64,000 bases of DNA from Trichomonas vaginalis G3 (lineage: Eukaryota; Parabasalia; Trichomonadida; Trichomonadidae), in assembly GCF_026262505.1 (NCBI RefSeq), contig NC_067203.1, forward strand, positions 18,705,411 through 18,769,410, written 5' to 3'. The translations under genes and the position numbers were made by a program. Under the pieces are notes generated by a model. That model was not told where the DNA came from, did no database searches, and worked only from the letters and a program-made list of their open reading frames with translations. Below, piece by piece: positions 29,022 through 38,733 of the stretch; position 1 is the stretch's first letter, and each line of letters starts with the position of its first letter.

Positions 29022-29705
29022 ATGGATATTACAAGTTATAATCTTTGTCTTAAGACAATGGAATCGGCTTTATCTAATCCATTAACTAAAGTAATATCAC
29101 CTAAAATAAGTGATTATTCTAAAATGACGAAGAGCAAATTAACATTAGAAATAATTAAATCTAAATTGGAAGAAAACAAATATAAATCATTCCAAGAATG
29201 GGCAGCTTATGTTAGGTCAATGTTTTCTGAGCAAATTAAACTTGTTGGCTCAACAACTCCTTTAGGATTATCACTTGAAACTATTTTTCAAGGGATAAAA
29301 GAAAAGTTAGCAGATCATTCCGTCGATTTTGACAATGTTCCGAATGCTGAAGCAATTTCTATTAACAGAATTTTAACGCAACTTAATGATATCATTCAAA
29401 TCATTCCAGAAAACCTTACAGATATTTTCCCTCTTCCTAATCTCGATGATGAAGAAATGTTTCGATTTGAAAATGAATCTGTTCCAAAACCAAATTACAA
29501 TGAAAATGATTTAACCGAAATTACTCATGATATTAACTTATTATCAACTGATGAAGATATGAATAAGTTGATACATATAGTCAAAACATGTGAATTTATC
29601 ACTCCTCAAGATGATGGCTCAGTTACACTTAATCTAACAGCAATGTCTCCATTTACGATTTCTGTAATTAAATCCCAGCTTAGAAAGCTTGCACAACCAA
29701 AATAA
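29022..29705 (+). CDS. BET-like protein: degenerate bromodomain plus NET domain
   Basis: A 227-residue protein. Residues about 5-90 fit a bromodomain outline (helix Z with NPLTKVISPKISDY, then TLEIIKSKLEENKYKSFQEW and AAYVRSMF), but the acetyl-lysine asparagine region reads MFSEQIKLVG and the usual Y-N pair is not evident. Residues about 165-225 fit the extra-terminal (NET) domain (LTEITHDINLLSTDEDMNKLIHIVK ... then SVTLNLTAMSPFTISVIKSQLRKL). BET proteins read acetylated histones and recruit partners through NET. A shortened BET with a weakened reader pocket is inferred; helical similarity rather than strict motif match supports the first domain. Confidence 0.5.
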   Translation: MDITSYNLCLKTMESALSNPLTKVISPKISDYSKMTKSKLTLEIIKSKLEENKYKSFQEWAAYVRSMFSEQIKLVGSTTPLGLSLETIFQGIKEKLADHSVDFDNVPNAEAISINRILTQLNDIIQIIPENLTDIFPLPNLDDEEMFRFENESVPKPNYNENDLTEITHDINLLSTDEDMNKLIHIVKTCEFITPQDDGSVTLNLTAMSPFTISVIKSQLRKLAQPK

Positions 29706-30036
29706 TTTTTCCGAAATTGAAGCAAATTCAAAAATTTGAATTTTGGAGCTGAAAATGAGATATCTGCATTCATTTCTCGTTGACATTCGTAGATCGTATT
29801 GAAATTTTTATATACATGATTTCTATTTCTTGGATTTTAACTTGAATTGTAATGCATTTTTGACTTCAAAAAGGTGGTAAATTTACGACAATTTTCAGAT
29901 AAAGTCGATGTTCGAAATTAGAGATATTTTACTGTATTGTTTGAATATAAAAATTGTTTTTTAATAATTCCGTATCTTATCAAATTTTGAGAATTAATAC
30001 TGAAGGCTACGGCAGAATTTTTGAACCAAAATTTTG
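29706..30036. other. Spacer, no gene seen
   Basis: A/T-rich; at its right edge TCATTTTTTTTATTTT (from 30037) may be the Inr of the next gene, with its A 22 bases before the ATG. Confidence 0.45.
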
Positions 30037-30060
30037 TCATTTTTTTTATTTTTAAACTAG

Positions 30061-30756
30061 ATGGCAACATTAGTAACGTTTGACATTGATGGGACGTTAA
30101 TAAAGTTCGGTGGAGCATCTAGAAATCATCCCCTTTCATTCATGGACGCCTTCGAACAATTATATCAGAAAATTGATTTTCCTGAACGATTCATTGGCAA
30201 ATCAACCGATGGTAAGACAGATTCATGGATTTCAAAAGAAATATTACATAAAATCAAACAAAATTATACGAAAACAGATTTAGAAGAAATTAATAATCTA
30301 ATTATTACAAAATATTTAAACAAATCTAATGAAATACCGAACTTGGTTCCAGGAGTTCACGATCTATTCAAACAAATTCTAAAAATGAAAGACGTTTCAA
30401 TTGGAATCGCAAGCGGAAACTTCCCAACTATCGGTTGGAAAAAGCTAGAAATCACAAATCTGTTACAGTATTTCCCAAATTTGATCAGTGGAATGGGATA
30501 TTTTGACACAAGAATTGAATGTCTATTAGATGCCAAGAAAAACGCTCAAAAACAAAGTAGTAAACAATTCAAGCGTTTTGTACATATTGGAGATACTATC
30601 AATGATGTTGAATCAGCAAAAGCGGTTAATTTTACTCCAATATTAGTTAAAACAGGTAGGGCTATACCCGAATCTATTATATCCACATTACATTGTACTG
30701 TTGTTGAAAATTTTGAAGAAGGAATCGATAAGATTCTGCAAACTATAGCTGAGTAG
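30061..30756 (+). CDS. HAD-superfamily phosphatase
   Basis: A 231-residue protein with all HAD motifs: I at the N-terminus (TFDIDGTLI, nucleophile and acid/base Asp), II (IGIASGNFPT), III a Lys in the following segment, and IV (HIGDTINDVESAK). A helical cap of about 80 residues lies between motifs I and II, so it is a C1-capped enzyme as in phosphoglycolate phosphatase or beta-phosphoglucomutase. The substrate cannot be read from the sequence. It is soluble, with no targeting peptide. Confidence 0.88.
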   Translation: MATLVTFDIDGTLIKFGGASRNHPLSFMDAFEQLYQKIDFPERFIGKSTDGKTDSWISKEILHKIKQNYTKTDLEEINNLIITKYLNKSNEIPNLVPGVHDLFKQILKMKDVSIGIASGNFPTIGWKKLEITNLLQYFPNLISGMGYFDTRIECLLDAKKNAQKQSSKQFKRFVHIGDTINDVESAKAVNFTPILVKTGRAIPESIISTLHCTVVENFEEGIDKILQTIAE

Positions 30757-31014
30757 ACTTTCTTAATATTAATTTATGTTTATGTATTGTGTGTGACTAA
30801 ACTATCTATGTCTAAGCGTAAATTATTAAAAATAACGAAATAAACTTGAAAATTACTCTAATTCTTATGATAGCATTTTAATCCCCAAAAGCTAATGCTT
30901 TTTGAACGATAATTACTACACTTTTAATGCTTGTGCAAATCCAATATGGGTGTGATTTTTCACAAGTCCCTTTTCAGCATCTGGATCTATGATCATATGA
31001 TAGGCTTTTATATA

Positions 31015-32778
31015 ATGCAATTTTATCACGCCCGTAACTTGAAATCCAAATTTAAAGAAGAGTTCTATGTAACTAAGTCTCTTTTGGAAACTGTGGAAGT
31101 TATAGACGAAATCAAAACAATGGAGCAGCTTGATTCTGCTTACGACGACTTATACAATAGTTTAGTTTTCAAATTCGTTGGTACAAACGGAGATGTTGGC
31201 ATTAAAGAGAAGCTTATCAAACTCAGATCCTTACTTGTAAAACATAATGCATCAGAAGAACTAGAAAATGCTGTCCGTTCCGGTAATTTCGAATTAGCCG
31301 TTAAAATCAGCAAAGAATTTCCAAAAAACAATCCAGCCGCCAAAATCGATAAGCTCATCAGCATTGCGAATGGCTCAATGAAGAACGTTTTCGGCATCGG
31401 CCAAATTAAGTCAAATCGCGCTGCCAGAGCTGTTACAGTCCAAGACATGGACATTAGTGACTTGAATGACCTTGGCGATGGCCAACCAGACGAAACACCT
31501 GTTCTCATTTTATCAAAACTTCCGAAAAAAGTGAATAGTCTCTTATCATGTTTTGATGCAGAAAAAGTGAAGAAACAAATTGATTTCCCACTGAATGTAT
31601 TGCTTCATATCAGTTGCATCAAGCGCATTCAAGACCACGTAATAGCTAGTATTCCAAACAGCCAATTCATGGAAATCGATAAAATACAAGACGAAGTTTT
31701 GGATGATGAAAACTTTTATATTCCAATGGGCGGAATTCCTCTTGGATGTGATCCAACACACGTCAAGATGGCGAACAAAACAATCATGGATTTCATTGCA
31801 GGAGGAAAGAAACTTGGAAATCCAGATTTCTGGTTCGCAACAATTTATTTCTGTCTCGAGAAAGCGGATCCAGACAAATCTAAATATGCAGAGTTGATGG
31901 TTCCACAACTCAAATACAGATTGCGTAAGAGATTTTCGACTTTGTCTCTTTCAGGAGCTTCAAATTTCAACCTGACATCTTTACCAATCGATATCAGCTT
32001 GTGGTACACATTAAACTCTATCTATTTCGAGTCAGATGTCTTCAATCTCCATGCAAGTCATATTAAATATCTCCAGGAATTGTACGAAATGACTTCTTTG
32101 ATGCCTTTGGATGAAAAAGTTAAAACAGCCATCAAAGTTGTCGGTGCCAAGAATTATTTGCATAAGCTTGCAAGAACTAATCCACTTGCATTCGAATCGA
32201 AGAAGAACGAAATTCTTTATAATACAGTTACAATCAATCTTTCTAAAATGAAATTCGAAGTTCCTATTGATGGAGTTTCAAAATATGATGAAAATAGTTT
32301 TTCAATGATGGCAAAGTTATGTCAAATCACCGACAGAAACATCGCTTGCCATTTGATCCCAATTCCAACAGAAATTCCTGAAATAAAGAAGGAAGATTAT
32401 CAGGAGTGGAAGAACTACAAATTTGTTCCATTTACAATTTATCCAAAGACTTTCAGACCACCTGTAAACCAGTGTCCTCCTTTCAATGAATTGAAGAATT
32501 CAAATGCTGAAGTTGTTCCTTGGACAAAAATCTTTTACAAGGCTGCAAAGAGAATCAAGAAATTCCCAAATACAAATGACTTAGCGTATCAGACCTATTT
32601 GGAATACGTCAAGTCAGGAAAGAAGAAGACTTTGATGCCAGATGTTTTGAAAATTTGTTCCCAAGTTGAAAAAGCTTATAAACCTGCCATTCAAGGAACA
32701 CAAGTTGACGATTTCTTGAAGATATTCAACATGTCCGCTAACAGAGAAAAGAGAATGGAGATGGAAAATGAGAAATAA
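31015..32778 (+). CDS. Large conserved-looking protein, function unknown
   Basis: A 587-residue protein when started at the ATG at 31015 (MQFYHARNLKSKF); the frame is open upstream with another ATG at 30946, but the intervening residues look non-coding and TCATATGATAG at 30992 could be an Inr for the later start. N-terminal 150 residues are helical and charged; the middle is a compact all-alpha region with Phe/Trp-rich helices (GNPDFWFATIYFCLEKADPD, IDISLWYTLNSIYFESD); the C-terminal part is basic. Codon use and GC are higher than in the spacers, as in well-expressed genes here. No motif recognised; a RasGEF/VPS9-like helical domain was considered and not supported. Confidence 0.7.
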   Translation: MQFYHARNLKSKFKEEFYVTKSLLETVEVIDEIKTMEQLDSAYDDLYNSLVFKFVGTNGDVGIKEKLIKLRSLLVKHNASEELENAVRSGNFELAVKISKEFPKNNPAAKIDKLISIANGSMKNVFGIGQIKSNRAARAVTVQDMDISDLNDLGDGQPDETPVLILSKLPKKVNSLLSCFDAEKVKKQIDFPLNVLLHISCIKRIQDHVIASIPNSQFMEIDKIQDEVLDDENFYIPMGGIPLGCDPTHVKMANKTIMDFIAGGKKLGNPDFWFATIYFCLEKADPDKSKYAELMVPQLKYRLRKRFSTLSLSGASNFNLTSLPIDISLWYTLNSIYFESDVFNLHASHIKYLQELYEMTSLMPLDEKVKTAIKVVGAKNYLHKLARTNPLAFESKKNEILYNTVTINLSKMKFEVPIDGVSKYDENSFSMMAKLCQITDRNIACHLIPIPTEIPEIKKEDYQEWKNYKFVPFTIYPKTFRPPVNQCPPFNELKNSNAEVVPWTKIFYKAAKRIKKFPNTNDLAYQTYLEYVKSGKKKTLMPDVLKICSQVEKAYKPAIQGTQVDDFLKIFNMSANREKRMEMENEK

Positions 32779-32802
32779 AGTATTTTTGTTATTGCTTTAT
32801 AT

Positions 32803-32933
32803 AATTTTACTAAAGCTTCTTTATCAATCATTGACAAACTAAACATACCTTTATACCAACAATGCTAAAGTAGATTTGAAAAGGAAAATCATTCAAAGTC
32901 ATAAAAAATTTTACTAAAGCTTCTTCATCAATC
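32803..32933 (+). repeat. Short direct repeat in the spacer
   Basis: AATTTTACTAAAGCTTCTT followed by one variable base and ATCAATC occurs at 32803-32829 and again at 32907-32933, one mismatch in 27. It lies in the 3' flank of the gene before; role unknown. Confidence 0.6.
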
Positions 32934-33057
32934 CTTATTATTAGATATAGTATTTTGGAGTAGAAGTTTCTATTCTGAACAGTCTGGTAATGGTATTTAA
33001 AGATAAAATAGAGATTTTCTCCAAACTCTCAAATCAAAAAAAGTGTCAAAAAATTTT

Positions 33058-34209
33058 ATGATTTTATCATTATTTTTTTGGAAAGCAATCTCATTTGAAT
33101 GCTCTGCACCACTCAAACATCCACCTGGCATTCCAAATGGAAAACTTCAAGTGATGTTTTTGATTACTCGCCATGGAATTAGGACTCCTAATGATGCTGT
33201 TATGCCTCAAGAAGTGGATGGTTACTGGCTTTGTGATGCCCATGATGCAGTATCACCTCGTATGCGAGTCAGTCAGTTAAGTGGCGTGTTACGTCGTTAT
33301 CGCCAAACAATATTTCATAATCAAGCTCCATTTCCTCCAAATTGTGATACAGGCGAACTTTTGGTTGAAGGTATGCAACAACATCGCGAACTTGGTGAAT
33401 TTTACAGTAATTATCTAATTTATGAAACAGATTTTCTTCCAGAAGATTTCAATGAATCACTCGTTGAATTCCGTTCAACATATTACACTCGCTGTTATAA
33501 GTCAGCACAGTCTTTCATTGATGGATTTTATCCTCCACAGCAAAAAGGCGAAATTATCAATATATCAGTCGGTTCTACAACTAAGGAGTTCTTATATCCA
33601 GACCCTTCTACATGTCCTGAGATGAATCAGGACTGGAATGACATGGTCGCATCTGATGAGTACATTAAAAGGCGTGATGCAGCCAAAATTAACTACGAAC
33701 CTATATATAATTATACAGGCGTTGAATGGGATGGGTTTAACTGGCAATGGTGGGGAGATTCATTGATTGCATATTATTGTACCGGAAATCCGATGCCAAA
33801 AGTGGTAACAGAAGAAATGTTCAAACAAATGGTTGATGACACTCAATTTGCAATGCCAGGATTCTATAACAGAAGGAAAGGAGTCGCTGCATCCCCACTT
33901 TGGAGAGAAATTTTCCTCAGAATTGACGAATTTCTCAACAAAACAACGCCAATAAAGTTCAGACTTTATAGCAGTCATGATTCAACAATTGCTGGTCTGC
34001 TTGGATCTATTGGAGCATATACAATCTCCCCTCCATTTAGAAGTCATTGTACTGTTGAACTTTGGAAAGTTAAAGGAAAAGATATTGTCAGAATTGTCTT
34101 CAATGGAGAGCCTGTTCCTATTGATATAGCAGGAGGAAAGACAACAATAGAGCTGAAGAAGCTAAAGGATGGTCTTTCACAGTATCTCAACCACTGTAAA
34201 TATGATTGA
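33058..34209 (+). CDS. Histidine acid phosphatase, secreted or lysosomal
   Basis: A 383-residue protein from the ATG at 33058; the upstream GTG is not needed. The N-terminus (MILSLFFWKAISFECSAP) is a signal peptide. The catalytic motif RHGIRTP lies near residue 43 and the proton-donor HD (SSHDST) near 320, as in branch-2 histidine phosphatases (prostatic/lysosomal acid phosphatase). Conserved Cys pairs and several N-glycosylation sequons (NESL, NISV, NYTG, NKTT) suit a secretory protein. No membrane anchor at the end. It would hydrolyse phosphomonoesters in lysosomes or outside the cell. Confidence 0.9.
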   Translation: MILSLFFWKAISFECSAPLKHPPGIPNGKLQVMFLITRHGIRTPNDAVMPQEVDGYWLCDAHDAVSPRMRVSQLSGVLRRYRQTIFHNQAPFPPNCDTGELLVEGMQQHRELGEFYSNYLIYETDFLPEDFNESLVEFRSTYYTRCYKSAQSFIDGFYPPQQKGEIINISVGSTTKEFLYPDPSTCPEMNQDWNDMVASDEYIKRRDAAKINYEPIYNYTGVEWDGFNWQWWGDSLIAYYCTGNPMPKVVTEEMFKQMVDDTQFAMPGFYNRRKGVAASPLWREIFLRIDEFLNKTTPIKFRLYSSHDSTIAGLLGSIGAYTISPPFRSHCTVELWKVKGKDIVRIVFNGEPVPIDIAGGKTTIELKKLKDGLSQYLNHCKYD

Positions 34210-34517
34210 TTATGTATAATATATTATTTGTTAATTGTATAGTTATAAATTTATATATTTACTTTCATACATGTGATTTTTTCTTTATCTTTATATATAG
34301 AGAAATTTTTTCGGATCTGGATTCGAAATTCGCATTTGAGAATCTACGCCCATCTGTTCATTACACATATTCTAAAATATTTTAAAATACTAGATTTAGT
34401 TTAAAAAATAGTCTCATTTTTTTGAAAATGGTAATTAATTATCCAAGTTTAATGAATGATATCTCAAAACCAAATGCTTCACTTTGAAATTCTCTACATT
34501 TATCACATGCGACAATC
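34210..34517. other. Spacer, no gene seen
   Basis: A/T-rich, no supported frame. A short overlapping frame from 34456 is out of phase with the next gene. Confidence 0.45.
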
Positions 34518-34534
34518 CTTCATCGTTTTTCGGA

Positions 34535-35359
34535 ATGATTACGATCTTTCTTCTCGATATACCATTTTATTATTTTGCAATCCAAATGATGCGAAAAAAT
34601 ATATTTACTCTACGAGGAAATTTCGCGCCAGGAGTTTGTTTTTGCATTGTTAAAGTCTTTGTTGACGTTTCAAGTATTTATTTAGTTTTCATGTTTTATT
34701 ATCCAACTGATGCAATTGAGCGCACACCATTAGAAAGATTCAAATATGTCACATACGATATAAAATATTTAGCACAAGCTTTATATTGTTCCCAAATATG
34801 TCAAATTCTGATATTATTCGGAGTTAAATTTTCAAAATGGCTTAATTTCTTTTCAAGACTCATGCAATCCTACTTCACAACTCTTGCTATTGTCAAAATA
34901 ATTTTGCAATACATTAATGATGTAAGAAATGACTCATTTTATAATCCATTCTATATTAAATACAATCGCATAAACGAGAAATACATTTGCGCTTTCATGG
35001 TTAGCCTGAATTTTTTATTATTAGCAGTTTGTTTTCTTTTCTCAAGTGTTGGTGAATATCTACCTCCGAAACTCCGAAAACCTACATTTGCTGCTATATT
35101 TTTAGTGGCTTTCTTTTTTATTATCGGAACTATATTAAATGAAATAATGAGCTCCGATTTGTTTGGATATGATTTAACAGTTAATCAAAGCAAATATTTA
35201 TGGAGATATACAATAGCTTTCATTTTTGTAACATCTCTTGAAGATTATGGCACTTTATTCATTATTAAATTACTTTCAATCGATGAATTCAGTTATGGCC
35301 AAGATAAGAAAGGCAATCAACATGCCATTTCTTTAGATAATATCTTTGAAAACATATAA
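34535..35359 (+). CDS. Multi-pass membrane protein, function unknown
   Basis: A 274-residue protein if begun at the first in-frame ATG (34535), where TCATCGTTTTTCGGA precedes as a possible Inr; the frame is open for 17 codons before it. Six or seven hydrophobic segments are visible, at about 1-16, 30-50, 85-100, 110-130, 158-178, 188-210 and 228-247, with short charged loops. The C-terminal 30 residues are polar. There is no channel or transporter signature I recognise. A seven-span receptor-like topology is possible but unproven. Confidence 0.65.
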   Translation: MITIFLLDIPFYYFAIQMMRKNIFTLRGNFAPGVCFCIVKVFVDVSSIYLVFMFYYPTDAIERTPLERFKYVTYDIKYLAQALYCSQICQILILFGVKFSKWLNFFSRLMQSYFTTLAIVKIILQYINDVRNDSFYNPFYIKYNRINEKYICAFMVSLNFLLLAVCFLFSSVGEYLPPKLRKPTFAAIFLVAFFFIIGTILNEIMSSDLFGYDLTVNQSKYLWRYTIAFIFVTSLEDYGTLFIIKLLSIDEFSYGQDKKGNQHAISLDNIFENI

Positions 35360-35675
35360 ATAATATTGCGGAATATATATACCCTTTTATTCACTATTGT
35401 TTTGTTAGTTTATAATAATATCATTATTAAATCTTTTATATAGCTTTGGTATTTTTTTTATTTTTAAAATTATTTTTGATTTTGTTATCAACCATGATGC
35501 ATGAAGATTGGGAATATGCTTGATAACATATTTTATTAATATTTAAAGTAAAATTTGATTTTGATTAAAAATATTAACAAAACATTCATTTTTGATACTG
35601 AATTCAACGATACTATTTTGTGTATTTTCTTTCAACAATATAATAATTCAATTAAATCATTATATTTCAAATTGG
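35360..35675. other. Spacer and 5' flank of the Spt5-like gene
   Basis: Non-coding apart from open codons without ATG upstream of 35676. TCATTATATTTC around 35656 is a possible Inr, about 20 bases before the start. Confidence 0.45.
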
Positions 35676-37478
35676 ATGAATCAACAAGTTGATCCATTAC
35701 AGTTAAACATCATCCAGTTATATAATCCAGACTTTATAACGAGCAACGATAGAAACTATTTGATTAGTCTATTCGGACAAGGAGAATCTTACTTTATAAT
35801 TCCAATCATTGTACAATCAGACGACAAAGCCCTGGGAAGATTCGAAATTTTACAACAACTCTTTGAAAAATATCGGCCAAATAAAGAATTTCTAGCAGCA
35901 TTTTATTGGAAAGGCGAAGATTTCTTAGTTATAGAATTGAAAAGCGAATCGAAGCTAATTGATGAAATAATAAAGGAACCATTTATCATCAACAGCAAGC
36001 AAATAACATCTCTACGTGAATTTTCAAATTTTTTTATCAATAGAATTATCATTTCATATTTAACGCCTAATACCATAGTCAAAGTACACGAAATACCTGA
36101 CAATCCAGATGTAGCCGTTATTTTTTCAAATAGCTTTAACGATGATGGCATTTATAAAGGAATTTCTGTTAAAAGGTTACCACGCATAGATTACCCACAA
36201 TTGAATAGTCGCTCCATGAAATTACAAAGCAGGCTTAACGAAGTCATGTTTAAAACTAATAATAAATATCTTCCTCCAAAAGCTCAGTTTAATGCAGGCG
36301 CTTATCCAGATGTGACTAAGAAAGGTTCTATTTTGCAGAATGGCGAATCAACTGACATATACATATGGGATAATAAAAAATTTAAAGATGAATTTGAAAT
36401 TGTCAAAATACCATATAGATCAATCGAAATCAATCCAAGTTTTTCATCATCAGAGATCTCTAGTTGTTTGCCAGCTGAAAAAACATTAGTTCAGAACTAT
36501 ATTAAGTCAAAATCTAAAAATGAGCAGCCAGCATTAACTTCAATCTCTAAAAATTTACAGGATGATCAACGAGTTCGTCCACCTCCACCAAAGGTCGGCC
36601 AATTAATGAAATACTCACAATTGTACCAAAATGTCATTTTCATGGGATTTCTTCAATCCCAAGAAGTAATTTACAGGCCAAGCCTAGATCTATTTACCAT
36701 TAATGGTGTCAACTCCCTGGCTGACGTATCCCGTGTTTCTCCAGGAGTTATTCAAATTCAAGATATTAACGCCTATATGAATTTTAAGAAGGACAGATTG
36801 AAGTCGCTACATCTTGTTGATCCATATGCTATAAAAACTGAAGATAAAGAAACACAGCCGATGACAGAAAAATTTTCATATCCTGTTCAGTATCCAACGA
36901 ATCAGAAAATACCTTTGGAGAAGCTCTCAATAGTAAGGAAAGCATATGTGTACAAATACGACCTTTTACCTGGCGATTTGATCAGATTAAAAAATGATGA
37001 CAATGTTTACGCTATTCATACGGTCAATGATGGATTCACTTATGATCTATTGAAAATTGATAACACTATTATGTATGATGTCTCAAAATCAATGATAGAA
37101 ACCGATCAAAAAAATATTCCTAAATTAGTTATGCCATCGAACAATTGTTTAGATACAAATCAATTCAGATTGATGGTACATGATAAACTTTTTTATGAAG
37201 GCCAGTCATGGACGATTTTGGCACTACATAACGGTTATGCATTGATTCAAGCAGCCGGATCAATGAAATGGATCCAATCCTCTGTAGCACCGTACGAAGG
37301 TGAAAAGCCTCCTTCGAAGAAAATTAATACTTTCGTTGGAAGAGTTATCCAAACATTTAATAATGAAATTTATACTATTTACGAGGTTGACTATGATAAG
37401 GGATTGTTCTATTGCGATAAGGATCATGAAATATCCTTCAACATCTGTGATAGTGGACAAAAATATTATTTTACTTAG
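35676..37478 (+). CDS. Spt5-like transcription elongation factor (NGN-KOW)
   Basis: A 600-residue protein from the ATG at 35676. Residues about 45-120 fit an NGN domain (LAAFYWKGEDFLVIELKSES followed by two helices). The most telling part is near 150-180: IYKGISVKRLPRIDYPQL, close to the first KOW region of Spt5, where a YKGD segment is followed by a VKLIPRIDY strand. C-terminal segments (LLPGDLIRLKNDDNVYAI, DKLFYEGQSWTIL) look like further KOW/Tudor barrels. Spt5 with Spt4 clamps RNA polymerase II on DNA. The canonical acidic N-terminus and a phosphorylated repeat tail are absent. Divergent, so the call is probable rather than certain. Confidence 0.65.
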   Translation: MNQQVDPLQLNIIQLYNPDFITSNDRNYLISLFGQGESYFIIPIIVQSDDKALGRFEILQQLFEKYRPNKEFLAAFYWKGEDFLVIELKSESKLIDEIIKEPFIINSKQITSLREFSNFFINRIIISYLTPNTIVKVHEIPDNPDVAVIFSNSFNDDGIYKGISVKRLPRIDYPQLNSRSMKLQSRLNEVMFKTNNKYLPPKAQFNAGAYPDVTKKGSILQNGESTDIYIWDNKKFKDEFEIVKIPYRSIEINPSFSSSEISSCLPAEKTLVQNYIKSKSKNEQPALTSISKNLQDDQRVRPPPPKVGQLMKYSQLYQNVIFMGFLQSQEVIYRPSLDLFTINGVNSLADVSRVSPGVIQIQDINAYMNFKKDRLKSLHLVDPYAIKTEDKETQPMTEKFSYPVQYPTNQKIPLEKLSIVRKAYVYKYDLLPGDLIRLKNDDNVYAIHTVNDGFTYDLLKIDNTIMYDVSKSMIETDQKNIPKLVMPSNNCLDTNQFRLMVHDKLFYEGQSWTILALHNGYALIQAAGSMKWIQSSVAPYEGEKPPSKKINTFVGRVIQTFNNEIYTIYEVDYDKGLFYCDKDHEISFNICDSGQKYYFT

Positions 37479-37812
37479 AATAAACGCTTTGTTTGTATAA
37501 TATAATTTACTATGTAGTAAAAGATTTATTTGTCACTATTATTTACATGTAATTGATTGAAATAGAAAATATGACAATCTAATTTTAGAAAAATCAATGA
37601 AAAAATATTCAAATATCAGCAAAACTGCCATTTTAAAATAAATGTGCTCTTTGATGATTGATATTCAATGAAATTTCAGAATTTTCATATGGAATGTAGT
37701 TATTTATTTGTAAAATTTAGAACCTTTTAATCATGTTTTATCGATTTTCAATAAAAGAAATACCTGAAACACTACTTTATCTGGGAATATTTGTAAAGTT
37801 TACAAAATCCAA
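37479..37812. other. Spacer, no gene seen
   Basis: A/T-rich without supported frames or clear repeats. Confidence 0.45.
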
Positions 37813-38274
37813 ATGAGTGAACTGTCTTTCTTGAAAGAGATCAAATCCCCTGTCGAGGCATGGAAGAGTGTTTTGACAGGTAGTGATTTAGCCGAGAAAT
37901 TAACAGATTCTCAAATAGAAAAAATCAAACTCACCACAAATTATGTATATAAACAACCAGCTGAAAAGCGCTCTGCAATTTTAAGCGAACTTGGCTGCCC
38001 TAATGCAGATGGAATTGCTGATCTTCTTAAATCATATGAAGCATTCCTCAAAGAAAAGTCAACAGAGCATAATCTTGTCGATTTCGATTGGTCTGCATCA
38101 TTAATTCTTGGTACAAGCAAAATTTCAAACTTAAAAGAACCAATTGTTACATTTTCATTCCAACTTAAAGATGGAACTCAGCGTCATGTTGAATTTACTG
38201 CTGATGAGGCTGAAGCTTTCTTAAAGCAACTCACAGCAGCACAAGATGCAACAACTGCTCTTATTCCAAATTAA
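37813..38274 (+). CDS. COMM-domain protein
   Basis: A 153-residue protein. The N-terminal 75 residues are all-helical; residues about 85-150 are a COMM domain: LVDFDWSASLILGTSKISNLKEPIVTFSFQL, then the G-T/D turn and a terminal helix (TADEAEAFLKQLTAAQ). The W in D-F-D-W and the P-x-V/I strand are hallmarks. COMMD proteins form the Commander/CCC complex with CCDC22 and CCDC93 and the Retriever, sorting membrane cargo from endosomes. Which COMMD paralogue this is cannot be told. Confidence 0.8.
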   Translation: MSELSFLKEIKSPVEAWKSVLTGSDLAEKLTDSQIEKIKLTTNYVYKQPAEKRSAILSELGCPNADGIADLLKSYEAFLKEKSTEHNLVDFDWSASLILGTSKISNLKEPIVTFSFQLKDGTQRHVEFTADEAEAFLKQLTAAQDATTALIPN

Positions 38275-38733
38275 AGTACGTAAATATCCAATGTTATCTC
38301 TCAAAAAGAAAAATTATTTATTTTATACTTTTTTTTTCTCTCACTATATATATAGTAAAACTAAGGATATAATATTTCAGAATTCAATTCTTAGGTTCAC
38401 AATCATAATATACCCACTTATCTAGCAATGTCGAAATTAATTTCGAAATCATTGGATAATTATCAAAAACATCTTATCCATCCTATGCAATTCTGGTTTC
38501 AAAATAATAGATTCGAATTCTGTTTATCTAAGAAGAAATGAAAACTTTTATTACTGAAGGAAATAACTTTATGCATTAATTTTAGCGAGAAGTACTTAAA
38601 CATATGGACATATGACCTTGAAATCAAATAGTTTCCTCATACGAGCCCGAATTGTTCGAATATTTAAAAAAAATTAAAAAATCTTTATTTAATGAAGCTA
38701 AATTAAACTGTTCGATTTATTAAATTATGCAAT
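38275..38733. other. Convergent spacer, no gene seen
   Basis: A/T-rich spacer between two convergent genes; nothing coding found. Confidence 0.45.
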
